From Sphingobium sp. (GTDB lineage: Bacteria; Pseudomonadota; Alphaproteobacteria; Sphingomonadales; Sphingomonadaceae): DNA of 64,000 bases. Of the stretch, positions 44,456 through 52,292 are shown piece by piece. The notes under the pieces are model-generated. The model was not told the DNA's origin, searched no databases, and worked only from the letters and a program-made list of their open reading frames with translations. Where the stretch lies: the NCBI RefSeq assembly GCF_003248505.1, contig NZ_QFOA01000010.1:1-64000 (forward strand), read 5' to 3'. Every line of letters starts with the position of its first letter. Position 1 is the first letter of the stretch. Made by a program: the position numbers and the translations under genes.

Positions 44456-44481
44456 ATAACGGACAAGTTCAAAAATCATTA
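44456..44481 (-). promoter_or_regulatory. possible sigma-28 site before flgM
   Basis: On the minus strand the -10 element TCCGTTAT (44463-44456) equals the one at 20.87 kb. The -35 is weaker: TAATGATT with a 10-base spacer, or TTAATGAT with 11. It would let FliA feed back on its own inhibitor. Confidence 0.35.
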
Positions 44482-45047
44482 AATCCCGGAATGCGCACCA
44501 CGCCCATTTCCACGACCTGCGCGAATATGGGCGCGCTTTTGCGGTCTTCGCGCACGCGGATCGTGTCGCCGAGCGCGCCGTCTTCGTCCGCCAGCATGAT
44601 ACGGGACACGCTGAAGGCCGCGTTACCGGCCATGAGTTGCACGGGATCGCCCTTACGCACGACCGCTTCCCTGGGTGCATTCGCCGCGGGACGGGCGAAG
44701 CGATTCTGCGGCGATGCGGCGGTGCGCGGCAGCGGGCCGGATGCAGCGGCGGCGGAACCGCCGACCAGCGGCACGCGGATGCGCCACCCCAGCGCATCGC
44801 ACTTCACCATCGCCGCGCCGAATACCGGGCCTTCGACGCTGGGCGTCGTGGGACAGGCCGCAAGGCGAAGGCGCCGGTCGACCGGCGCGGCGGGGCCGCC
44901 CGGTTCGCCCAGGTTCGCACCCACCGTCATCGCGACGAGGCTGTCGATCCGGTCGAGATTTTCGAATTTCTGCGCGCCTTGCGCATGCGCAGCCTGCGCA
45001 CCTGCCAGGGCGGCGGCGGTCATGAGAAAGGTAGGTAGGCGAGCCAC
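44469..45047 (-). CDS. flgA: flagellar P-ring assembly chaperone FlgA
   Basis: A 192-residue periplasmic protein that helps build the P ring. The GTG start at 45047 (GGAGA 7 bases upstream) gives a good signal peptide, MTAAALAGAQAAHA at its end. The C-terminal part (about 120-190) is an SAF-type domain with REAVVRKGDPVQLMAGNAAF. The frame is open further upstream, but that part lies before the sigma-54 promoter and looks non-coding. First gene of flgA-flgM-flgN-like. Confidence 0.88.
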   Translation of the reverse strand: MARLPTFLMTAAALAGAQAAHAQGAQKFENLDRIDSLVAMTVGANLGEPGGPAAPVDRRLRLAACPTTPSVEGPVFGAAMVKCDALGWRIRVPLVGGSAAAASGPLPRTAASPQNRFARPAANAPREAVVRKGDPVQLMAGNAAFSVSRIMLADEDGALGDTIRVREDRKSAPIFAQVVEMGVVRIPGFNDF

Positions 45048-45092
45048 GGGCTTGTCTCCGGGAAAGAAACGAACAGTCTTTCCCGATCCTCT

Positions 45093-45108
45093 AGCAATAT
45101 CTGTGCCA
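45093..45108 (-). promoter_or_regulatory. sigma-54 promoter for flgA
   Basis: On the minus strand TGGCAC-AGATA-TTGCT. It lies between the MotB-like gene (ends 45116) and flgA, with a predicted transcript start near 45082 and a leader of about 35 bases. Confidence 0.85.
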
Positions 45109-45115
45109 GAATCCG

Positions 45116-45607
45116 TCAGTGGGCGGCGGGCGCTATGCGGATGCGCTGCCCCTTGCCGGACGACGCATCGGCCTGATCCAAGCCGCGAATGCGCAGGCGG
45201 TCCTGCGCAATGCCATCGGCGCGCAGCGCGCGCGCGACCGCGCCCAGCCGGGCGGCGGCAAGATCCCATGCATCGAACCGCTGATGCGCGGCATCGACGC
45301 CGCTGCTGCGCAGGTCGATCGCGCCCGTTTCGCGTCGTAACCGCTGCGCGAGGGCCGAAAGCGTGGCGCGGCCTGCGGGCGTCAGCAGCGCCTCGCCCGG
45401 GGCGAACAGGTCCGCCGCGCGCCATTCTTCCCCCTGCGCCATTGGCCGCCCGCCAAACTGGCGGCTGACCTGCGCCAGCATCGCGTCACGGCGCGAGCCG
45501 CTCGCCTGGAGCATTACGAAAAAGCCGAGGATGAGGAGCAGCAGGTCGGCAAAGCTTATCGCCCAGCGGTTGCGCCGGGCGGACGCGCTGGCAAGGGCGG
45601 CGCTCAT
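45116..45607 (-). CDS. MotB-like stator protein of the second stator pair
   Basis: A 163-residue protein with one membrane segment (about 16-36, WAISFADLLLLILGFFVML) that carries an Asp in the position used for ion flow in MotB. A short OmpA-like domain follows (about 70-160, ending WDLAAARLGAVARALRADGI and RLRIRGLDQA). It is much shorter than the MotB at 55814 (352 residues) and the peptidoglycan-contacting motif of OmpA domains is poorly kept. It overlaps the MotA-like gene upstream by four bases. Confidence 0.72.
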   Translation of the reverse strand: MSAALASASARRNRWAISFADLLLLILGFFVMLQASGSRRDAMLAQVSRQFGGRPMAQGEEWRAADLFAPGEALLTPAGRATLSALAQRLRRETGAIDLRSSGVDAAHQRFDAWDLAAARLGAVARALRADGIAQDRLRIRGLDQADASSGKGQRIRIAPAAH

Positions 45608-46290
45608 GCGACTTCGCGGATCGCGGCGCGGCGGACCGGCGCGCTTTCGCGTCGGGCGATGGCGAGCATCCGCTCGGCTGCCTCACGCTGCCAGGCGAGT
45701 TCGCGTTCCGAGATGTCGACGAGCCGCGCGGCGACGGGGGCCGCGATCATGTTGGCGATGACGACACCGTAGAAGGTCGTAAGCAGCGCAAGCGCCATCG
45801 ATGGGCCGAGCTTTGCCGGATCGTCCATCGCGGCAAACATACCCACAAGGCCGACGATCGTGCCGGCCATGCCGAGCGCGGGCGCAGCGTCGGCGACCGA
45901 GAACCACAGCCTGTGTACTGCGCCGTGTCGCTGCGCCCGGTCGGCCAGCGCCTGGTTCACCCATAGTTCGAAGGCGTCCACCCGGTCGCTGTTGGCAAGC
46001 CGCCGCGCCGCTTCCGTGAGGAAGGGGCTCGTTGTCCTGACCCGGTCGGTGCAGGCGAGACCGCGCAACTGTGCAACCTGATCGATCTGTAGCATCGCGC
46101 CGCGCGCGGCGTCGCGGTCGGCGGTCGGATCGGCGGAAAAAAGCGGGCGCAAAGCGCCGATGGCGCGGCCCCAGACCGCCCAGCCATTCTGCATCATGGT
46201 CACGGCCACGATGCCCGCAACCATGCCCAGCAACGTCAGCGGATCGAAAAACTGCCCCAGCCACGCCATTTCGCACACCGCCTTTTTCAC
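45604..46290 (-). CDS. MotA-like stator protein of the second stator pair
   Basis: A 228-residue inner-membrane protein. TM3/TM4 are recognisable by APALGMAGTIVGLVGMFAAM and LGPSMALALLTTFYGVVIAN (in parts), the core of MotA/PomA proteins. The cytosolic loop is shorter than in the MotA at 54947. GTG 46290, with AGGGA upstream, is the chosen start; ATG 46269 is the alternative. It forms a pair with the MotB-like gene (4-base overlap) and is divergent from flgB across a 233-bp gap. Confidence 0.75.
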   Translation of the reverse strand: MKKAVCEMAWLGQFFDPLTLLGMVAGIVAVTMMQNGWAVWGRAIGALRPLFSADPTADRDAARGAMLQIDQVAQLRGLACTDRVRTTSPFLTEAARRLANSDRVDAFELWVNQALADRAQRHGAVHRLWFSVADAAPALGMAGTIVGLVGMFAAMDDPAKLGPSMALALLTTFYGVVIANMIAAPVAARLVDISERELAWQREAAERMLAIARRESAPVRRAAIREVA

Positions 46291-46334
46291 GAAAATCCCT
46301 GCCGCGCCGGGCGCGGCAACATCTTTCCGGCGAG

Positions 46335-46350
46335 CGGCAAAAAATTGCCG
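46335..46350. promoter_or_regulatory. palindrome upstream of flgB, candidate activator site
   Basis: CGGCAA-AAAA-TTGCCG, a perfect inverted repeat about 100 bases upstream of the expected flgB transcript start, the place where sigma-54 activators usually bind. The same half-site CGGCAA occurs twice next to flbD (35270-35275 and 35284-35289). It lies in the gap between the MotA-like gene and flgB, which has no gene. Confidence 0.35.
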
Positions 46351-46424
46351 CCCTTGCCGTCCGAACCCGGAAAACCCCCGTTTGCCAGCGATTGCCGACT
46401 TGCCGATGCGTCACCCACGCAAAT

Positions 46425-46440
46425 TGGCACGGCTCTTGCT
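46425..46440 (+). promoter_or_regulatory. sigma-54 promoter for flgBCDEF
   Basis: TGGCAC-GGCTC-TTGCT, a full match to the sigma-54 consensus. The predicted transcript start is near 46452, 72 bases before the flgB ATG. Confidence 0.9.
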
Positions 46441-46523
46441 GATATCCGGCTGGATCACCCGAAGGAGACGCCATCAGGCTTCAGAACGGCGGGTGAAGGC
46501 GAAACTTTAGAGCGAATGTGAAC

Positions 46524-46892
46524 ATGGCGGTCGAAGACAATCTGTTCGGGATCCACGGGAAGGCGCTGGCGCTGCGGTCGCAGCGACTGTCCCTGCTTGC
46601 GTCCAACATCGCCAATGCCTCGACGCCCGGATACAAGGCGCGCGATATCGATTTCGAGGCGGCGCTCAAGGAAGCGACCGCACGGAACGGCGGATCGGCA
46701 ACCGACGTGTCCAAGGCCGCCGACGATCAGATGGGCTATCGCGTCCCGCTTCAGCCCAGTCTCGACGGCAATACGGTGGAACTGAGCACCGAACAGACGC
46801 TGTTCGCTGAAAATGCGGTCAAATATCGCACCACCCTCTCCTTCCTGGAGGGCCGCATCAACACCATCAATCGCGCGCTGAAGGGAGAATGA
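46524..46892 (+). CDS. flgB: flagellar proximal rod protein FlgB
   Basis: A 122-residue rod protein exported by the flagellar system. The rod-family motif LLASNIANASTPGYKARDIDF (in parts) is near residues 27-47, and the C-terminal helix AVKYRTTLSFLEGRINTI is typical. ATG 46524 is chosen; GTG 46518 is two codons upstream. It overlaps flgC by four bases. Confidence 0.95.
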   Translation: MAVEDNLFGIHGKALALRSQRLSLLASNIANASTPGYKARDIDFEAALKEATARNGGSATDVSKAADDQMGYRVPLQPSLDGNTVELSTEQTLFAENAVKYRTTLSFLEGRINTINRALKGE

Positions 46893-47305
46893 GCATGAGC
46901 AACCATGCGCCCATGAACGTTTTCGACATCGCCGGCCGCGCCATGAGCGCGCAGCTGGTGCGCCTCAACGCCACCGCGTCCAACATGGCGAACGCGGGCA
47001 ACGTCACCGGCAGCGCGGGCGAAGCCTATCGCGCGATCAAGCCGGTGTTCGAAAGCGTCACCGACACGCCCGGCGTATCGACGGTGAAAGTCAAGAATGT
47101 CGTCACGACGAGCGCTCAGCCGACCAAGCGCCACGATCCCAACCATCCGCTTGCCGACAAGAATGGCGACGTGTGGGAAGCGGCGGTGGATGAAAATGCC
47201 GAGCTGGTCGACATGATCGAGACCGCCCGCATGTACCAGAACAACGTCCAGGTGCTCAACACCGCCAAGTCGCTGATGATGGAAACCATAAGGATCGGCA
47301 AATGA
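46889..47305 (+). CDS. flgC: flagellar proximal rod protein FlgC
   Basis: A 138-residue rod protein. The N-terminal motif RLNATASNMANAGNVTGSAG and the C-terminal helix VDMIETARMYQNNVQVLNTAK (in parts) are clear. It overlaps both flgB and flgD by four bases. ATG 46895 is a second possible start. Confidence 0.95.
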   Translation: MSMSNHAPMNVFDIAGRAMSAQLVRLNATASNMANAGNVTGSAGEAYRAIKPVFESVTDTPGVSTVKVKNVVTTSAQPTKRHDPNHPLADKNGDVWEAAVDENAELVDMIETARMYQNNVQVLNTAKSLMMETIRIGK

Positions 47306-47958
47306 CGACGACCACCGCCACTGACAGCGCGGGGCTGTCCGTCTACAACCCCAACAAGAATGTCGGCACCGGCAAGTCGACGATGGATCAGGCGAGCTTC
47401 CTGACCCTGCTGACCGCCCAGATGCAGTATCAGGACCCGTTCCAGCCGGTCGACAATGCGCAGATGGTATCGCAGATGGCGACCATCACCAATTCGTCGG
47501 GCATCGCGGAAATGAACGCGACGATCAAGAATCTGGCGAGCCAGCTTACCGGCACGCGACTGGGCGACGCGGCGAGCTGGATCGGCAAATCGATGCTGGT
47601 CCAAAGCAACATCGCCGCGCCCGACGCCACCGGCGCCTATGCCGGGCAGATCACGCTGCCCAAGGCGGTAGAGGGCGCGACCGTCGATCTGGTCGATGCC
47701 GCGGGCAACACGGTCAAGACCATCGAAATGGGGCCGCAGGCGGCAGGCGACGTCACCTTCTTCTGGAACGGCAAGAACGACGCGGGCGAAACGATCGCGT
47801 CGTCGGCGCTGCAGGTCAAGGTCAACGGCGCGACCCCGACCAAAGTCGCGACCTGGGCCACCATCGCGGCAGTCCAGTCGCCGGCGGACGGTTCGTCCTC
47901 CAAACTCATCACCGCGCTCGGCAGCTACAAACCGTCCGATGCGCTGAGCCTCATGTAA
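47302..47958 (+). CDS. flgD: flagellar hook cap and scaffold protein FlgD
   Basis: A 218-residue protein that caps the growing hook. The N-terminal stretch FLTLLTAQMQYQDPFQP with MVSQMATITNSSG is the FlgD signature; the C-terminal part has the FLIG-like and tudor-like folds by position (GDVTFFWNGKNDAGE). It overlaps flgC and precedes flgE by 40 bases. Confidence 0.95.
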   Translation: MTTTTATDSAGLSVYNPNKNVGTGKSTMDQASFLTLLTAQMQYQDPFQPVDNAQMVSQMATITNSSGIAEMNATIKNLASQLTGTRLGDAASWIGKSMLVQSNIAAPDATGAYAGQITLPKAVEGATVDLVDAAGNTVKTIEMGPQAAGDVTFFWNGKNDAGETIASSALQVKVNGATPTKVATWATIAAVQSPADGSSSKLITALGSYKPSDALSLM

Positions 47959-47998
47959 CCCCCTTCCACCCTATCCTTTTCACCCAAGGAGCAACGCC

Positions 47999-48844
47999 AT
48001 GTCCTTCTACGTCTCGCTTTCCGGTCTCAAGGGCGCACAAGCCGACCTGTCGACCATTTCCAACAACGTCGCCAACGTGAATTCGACCGCCTTCAAGAAG
48101 AGCGAGGCGCAGTTCGGCGATATCTTCGCCGCGTCGCCGATGCAGACGACCCACCAGGTCGCAGGCCAGGGCGTGCGCGTTCTGGGGATCAATCAGCAAT
48201 ATACGCAAGGCACGATCGAAACCACGGACAAGACGCTGGACCTTGCCATCACCGGCGAAGGCTTCTTCACGGTCAAGGCGGCGGACGGAACGGTCGGCTA
48301 TACCCGCAACGGCGCTTTCGCCGTCGACGATAGCCGGTTCGCGGTGGACACCACCGGCGCGCGGATACAGGTGCTGGCGGTCGACAAGAACACTGGCACC
48401 ATTACCAGCCCGCCCACCAACGCCACGACGCCTGCCAACCTCACCGACCTCAAGATTCCCACGACGCTCGACGAAATCGCCAACGGCCCGCAGTTGACCA
48501 GCGTCGGCGTGAACAAGGCGGGTCTCGTGTCGGCCATCTATGCCGACGGTTCCACCCGTTATCTGGGTCAGGTGGCGATGGCCTCGTTCAACAGCATGGA
48601 AGGCCTGCGCCAGCAGGGCAACGCGCACTGGTCCTCCACCGTCGCCAGCGGCGCGCCGATATTCGGCACGGCGAACCAGGGCATGTACGGATCGATCAAT
48701 TCGGGTTCGCTCGAACGGTCCAACGTCGACATCACCGACGAACTGGTCGCCCTGATCGCGGCGCAGCGCAATTTCCAGGCGAACAGCAAGGCGATCGAGG
48801 CGGCCAACACGCTGACCACCACCATCGTCAACCTGCGCACCTAA
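47999..48844 (+). CDS. flgE: flagellar hook protein FlgE, short form
   Basis: A 281-residue hook subunit. The N-terminal rod/hook motif TISNNVANVNSTAFKKS and the C-terminal SNVDITDELVALIAAQRNFQ with TTTIVNL are intact. At 281 residues it is much shorter than enteric FlgE (about 400) or Caulobacter FlgE (about 590), so outer domains are reduced. AAGGAG precedes the ATG. Position between flgD and flgF confirms it as the hook protein. Confidence 0.9.
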   Translation: MSFYVSLSGLKGAQADLSTISNNVANVNSTAFKKSEAQFGDIFAASPMQTTHQVAGQGVRVLGINQQYTQGTIETTDKTLDLAITGEGFFTVKAADGTVGYTRNGAFAVDDSRFAVDTTGARIQVLAVDKNTGTITSPPTNATTPANLTDLKIPTTLDEIANGPQLTSVGVNKAGLVSAIYADGSTRYLGQVAMASFNSMEGLRQQGNAHWSSTVASGAPIFGTANQGMYGSINSGSLERSNVDITDELVALIAAQRNFQANSKAIEAANTLTTTIVNLRT

Positions 48845-48866
48845 GCCCGATCGGAAGAGATAGCCC

Positions 48867-49610
48867 ATGGACCGGCTCGTCAACACGGCCCTGACCGCCA
48901 TGCGCGGCGCGATGGCGCGGCAGGCGGCGGTCGCGAACAACCTCGCGAACGTCAACACCGTAGGCTTTCGCGCCGAAGTGGCGAATGCCGAGACGCGCTG
49001 GATCAAGGGCGACACTTTCGACACGCGGGCGCAGGCGTCCGAACAGGTGATCGCCGCCGACATGGCGCAAGGCGCGGTCACCGCCACGGGCAATTCGCTC
49101 GATGTCGCGGTGGACGGGGATGCCCTGTTGTCCGTGCAGGCGCAGGACGGCAGCGAAGCCTACACGCGGCGCGGCGATCTCAAGGTCACCGACAGCGGCC
49201 TCCTGACCACCGGGAACGGCCTTGCGGTGCTGGGCGAAGGCGGCCCTATCGTCCTGCCGCAGATGGACAGCGTTTCCATCGCGCAGGACGGCAGCATCTG
49301 GGGCGTGCCGCAGGGCGGCGATCCCGCCAACCCGCAGCAGGTCGATCAGCTGAAACTGGTCAATGCCGCAGGATCCAGCATCGCCAAGGGCAAGGACGGC
49401 CTGTTCCGCGAAGTCAACGGCGGCGCCCTTCCCCCCGATCCGCTGGCCACCGTCACGTCCGGATCGCTGGAGGGATCGAACGTCAACGCGACCGACGCTC
49501 TGATCCAGATGATAGAGGCCAGCCGCGCCTACGAAACGCAGGTCAAGATGATCGATACCGCCAAACAGCTGGACGATGGCGGCGCGTCGTTGATGCGCCT
49601 CGATAGCTGA
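48867..49610 (+). CDS. flgF: flagellar proximal rod protein FlgF
   Basis: A 247-residue rod protein with the motif VANNLANVNTVGFRAE near residue 27 and the C-terminal helix LIQMIEASRAYETQVKMIDTA (in parts). It lies 22 bases after flgE; an 85-bp gap with its own sigma-54 promoter separates it from flgG. Confidence 0.94.
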   Translation: MDRLVNTALTAMRGAMARQAAVANNLANVNTVGFRAEVANAETRWIKGDTFDTRAQASEQVIAADMAQGAVTATGNSLDVAVDGDALLSVQAQDGSEAYTRRGDLKVTDSGLLTTGNGLAVLGEGGPIVLPQMDSVSIAQDGSIWGVPQGGDPANPQQVDQLKLVNAAGSSIAKGKDGLFREVNGGALPPDPLATVTSGSLEGSNVNATDALIQMIEASRAYETQVKMIDTAKQLDDGGASLMRLDS

Positions 49611-49628
49611 CGGGCACATGGTTAATTC

Positions 49629-49644
49629 TGGCACGCCTCTTGCT
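49629..49644 (+). promoter_or_regulatory. sigma-54 promoter for flgG and later genes
   Basis: TGGCAC-GCCTC-TTGCT in the flgF-flgG gap. The predicted transcript start is near 49656, so translation must begin at ATG 49696, not at the in-frame ATG 49654. Confidence 0.88.
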
Positions 49645-49695
49645 TTATGATGCGTGCATGAGCGCCCTTCGGGACGCGCCACGGAGAAACGAACG

Positions 49696-50484
49696 ATGAG
49701 CAACGCCGCCCTTCACGTCGCCCGCACCGGCCTCGATGCGCAGAACACCAAGATGCGCGTGATCGCCAACAACCTGGCAAACGTCAACACGACCGGCTTC
49801 AAGAAGGATCGCGCCGATTTCGAGACGCTGGCCTATCAGCAGGTCGTGCAGGCGGGCGCCAACTCCGACAGCCAGAACAAGTTCGCCAACGGGCTTAACC
49901 TCGGGTCGGGCGTCGCGCTTCAGGGCACGAGCAAGATTAACACGCAGGGCACGCTCAACCAGACAGGCAACACGCTGGACATGGCGATCGAGGGGTCGGG
50001 CTATTTCCAGGTGCAGCGCCCCGACGGCTCGGTCGCTTACACCCGCGCAGGCAATTTCAGCGTCAGCGCCGAAGGAACGGTGGTCACGTCCGAAGGGCTG
50101 CCGCTGATCCCGCAGATCACCGTACCCCAAGGCGCGACGTCGGTGTCGGTCGGCAACGACGGCACCGTTTCCGCCACGCTTCAGGGGCAGAGCGAACCCA
50201 CGCAGCTCGGCCAGATCGAGGTGGCGAGCTTCATGAACCCGGCGGGTCTCCAGTCGCTGGGCGGCAACCTGCTCGTCGAAACCGCCGCCAGCGGCACGCC
50301 CCAGGTCGGCGTCGCGGGACTGGAAGGCCGGGGCGTCATCCGTTCGGGTTTCCTCGAAACGTCGAACGTCAACATCGTCGAGGAACTGGTCGACATGATC
50401 GAGACGCAGCGCGCCTATGAGGTGAACAGCAAGATGATCAAGGCGACGGACGAAATGCTCCAGTACGCCAACCAGAATATCTGA
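49696..50484 (+). CDS. flgG: flagellar distal rod protein FlgG
   Basis: A 262-residue rod protein, the usual size. The motif VIANNLANVNTTGFKKDRADF near residue 20 and the C-terminal ELVDMIETQRAYEVNSKMIKA (in parts) are near-identical to the family. GGAGAAACGAACG before ATG 49696 gives the ribosome binding site. flgH follows after 10 bases. Confidence 0.97.
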   Translation: MSNAALHVARTGLDAQNTKMRVIANNLANVNTTGFKKDRADFETLAYQQVVQAGANSDSQNKFANGLNLGSGVALQGTSKINTQGTLNQTGNTLDMAIEGSGYFQVQRPDGSVAYTRAGNFSVSAEGTVVTSEGLPLIPQITVPQGATSVSVGNDGTVSATLQGQSEPTQLGQIEVASFMNPAGLQSLGGNLLVETAASGTPQVGVAGLEGRGVIRSGFLETSNVNIVEELVDMIETQRAYEVNSKMIKATDEMLQYANQNI

Positions 50485-50494
50485 CGGCCGACCG

Positions 50495-51172
50495 ATGCGC
50501 CTTTCCCTCATCCTCGCCGCCGTTTCGGTCCTTGCGCTTGCCGCCGCACCCGCAGACGCGGGCCGCAAGAAGCGCGATGTCGAACGCGACTATTACGCGC
50601 CGACGATCGTCGCGTCGCCGCCCGCCGCGCCCGCCAACGGCTCCATCTTTCAGGCGTCGATGGGCTATACCCCTCTTACCAGCGGCGCGCGCGCGACCAG
50701 CGTGGGCGACATCATCACCATCGTCCTGGTCGAGCGAACGCAAGCGACCAAGAGCACCAGCGCGGACACCAGCCGCAACGGATCGGTCGGCCTGACCCCG
50801 CCCACCACCGGCATTCTGTCCAAGCTGTTTTCGGCGAGCGACGTGTCGGCAGGCGGCACCAACGCCTTCACCGGCAAGGGCGGTGCAAGCCAGTCCAACG
50901 CCCTGACAGGCGAGATCACGGTCACGATCGCGGCAGTCTATCCCAACGGCACCATGTTGGTGAAGGGCGAAAAGGCGCTGACGCTCAACCGGGGCGACGA
51001 ATATATCCAGCTGAGCGGCCTCGTCCGCCAGGCGGACATCGCGCCCGACAACCGCATCGCATCGACCCGCGTGGCCGATGCCAAGATCATCTACAAGGGC
51101 AAGGGCGAGATCGCGAATGCGAGCCGGCAAGGCTGGCTCCAGCGCTTCTTCTCGGCCATCAGTCCGTTCTGA
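50495..51172 (+). CDS. flgH: flagellar L-ring protein FlgH
   Basis: A 225-residue exported protein of the outer-membrane ring. Family stretches are VGDIITIVLVERTQATKST and GNMLV-like NGTMLVKGEKALTLNRGDEYI with LSGLVRQADIAPDN. FlgH is normally a lipoprotein; here the signal peptide ends ALAAAPADAG and the whole protein has no cysteine, so it cannot be acylated in the usual way. Length and position are otherwise normal. It precedes flgI by 19 bases. Confidence 0.93.
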   Translation: MRLSLILAAVSVLALAAAPADAGRKKRDVERDYYAPTIVASPPAAPANGSIFQASMGYTPLTSGARATSVGDIITIVLVERTQATKSTSADTSRNGSVGLTPPTTGILSKLFSASDVSAGGTNAFTGKGGASQSNALTGEITVTIAAVYPNGTMLVKGEKALTLNRGDEYIQLSGLVRQADIAPDNRIASTRVADAKIIYKGKGEIANASRQGWLQRFFSAISPF

Positions 51173-51191
51173 CGAGGATTTGGCCATCATC

Positions 51192-52292
51192 ATGATCCGC
51201 CTCCTGCGCCTTTTCCTCGTTGCCGTCGCGCTGATCGGCGCGCCTGCCGCCCATGCCGAACGGGTCAAGGATCTCGGCACCTTTCAGGGCGTGCGACCCA
51301 ACCAGTTGACGGGATACGGCATCGTCGTCGGCCTCGCCGGCACGGGCGACGACAGCATCCAATATGCGACCGAAGGCATGAAGGGCGTCGTCTCGCGCTT
51401 CGGCCTCACGCTGCCGCAGGGGGTCAACCCCGCGCTCAAGAATGCGGCGGCGGTGCTGGTGACGGCGGACCTGCCCGCCTTCTCCAAGCCCGGCCAGCGG
51501 CTCGACGTCACCGTGTCGGCGCTGGGCAAGGCGAAGTCGCTGCGCGGCGGCACGCTCATCATGACGCCGCTGCGCGGTGCGGACAACGAAATCTATGCCA
51601 TGGCGCAGGGCAATCTGGCCGTGGGGGGACTGGGCGTTTCGGGGGCGGACGGCAGCCAGGTATCGGTCAATGTCCCATCCGCCGGGCGCATTCCCGGCGG
51701 CGCGACGGTGGAGCGCGCGGTCGCGACCGGCTTCGACACCGCGCCGACGCTGACTTTCAATCTGGCCGAAGCGGACCTCACGACCGCGCTGCGCGTGGCG
51801 GACGGCATCAATCACGCCTTCGGCGACAAGCGCGCCAGCGCCGTGGACGCCGTGTCGGTCGCGATCAATGCGCCGCAGGGCGCGGAAAGCCGCATCATGA
51901 TGATGGGCATGATCGAGAATATCGAGGTGTCGCCCGCCGATGCCCCGGCCAAGGTCATCGTCAACGCCCGCACCGGCACCGTCGTCATCAACGGCGCGGT
52001 CAGGATCCATCCTGCCGCCATCGCGCACGGCAAGATCACGGTCAGCGTCAACGAAAGCCCCCGCGTCGTGCAGCCCGCACCCTTCAGCCAGGGCCGCACC
52101 GCGACCGAGCAGTCGAGCAGCATCAGCATCGACGAACAGAAAAAACCGATGATTAATTTTAAAGGTGGGGCGTCTCTGGCCGATATAGTCAAGGCAGTGA
52201 ACGCGATCGGTGCGTCGCCTGCGGACATGGTCGCAATCCTCGAGGCGCTGAAGCAGGCAGGCGCGCTCAAGGCGGAACTGGTGGTGTTGTGA
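51192..52292 (+). CDS. flgI: flagellar P-ring protein FlgI
   Basis: A 366-residue periplasmic ring protein. The signal peptide (residues 1-22, ending APAAHA) is followed by the family start ERVKDLGTFQGVRPNQLTGYGIV (in parts) and GGTLIMTPLRGADNEIYAMAQG. GAGGA lies about 15 bases before ATG 51192; the frame is open further upstream inside flgH but not coding. It ends in TGATG shared with flgJ. Confidence 0.96.
   Translation: MIRLLRLFLVAVALIGAPAAHAERVKDLGTFQGVRPNQLTGYGIVVGLAGTGDDSIQYATEGMKGVVSRFGLTLPQGVNPALKNAAAVLVTADLPAFSKPGQRLDVTVSALGKAKSLRGGTLIMTPLRGADNEIYAMAQGNLAVGGLGVSGADGSQVSVNVPSAGRIPGGATVERAVATGFDTAPTLTFNLAEADLTTALRVADGINHAFGDKRASAVDAVSVAINAPQGAESRIMMMGMIENIEVSPADAPAKVIVNARTGTVVINGAVRIHPAAIAHGKITVSVNESPRVVQPAPFSQGRTATEQSSSISIDEQKKPMINFKGGASLADIVKAVNAIGASPADMVAILEALKQAGALKAELVVL

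Noticed and set aside
46337..46349. GGCAATTTTTTGC on the minus strand as a sigma-54 promoter for the second stator pair
   Set aside because: The GG and GC elements are 11 bases apart instead of 12, and the sequence is better explained as half of the palindrome at 46335-46350.
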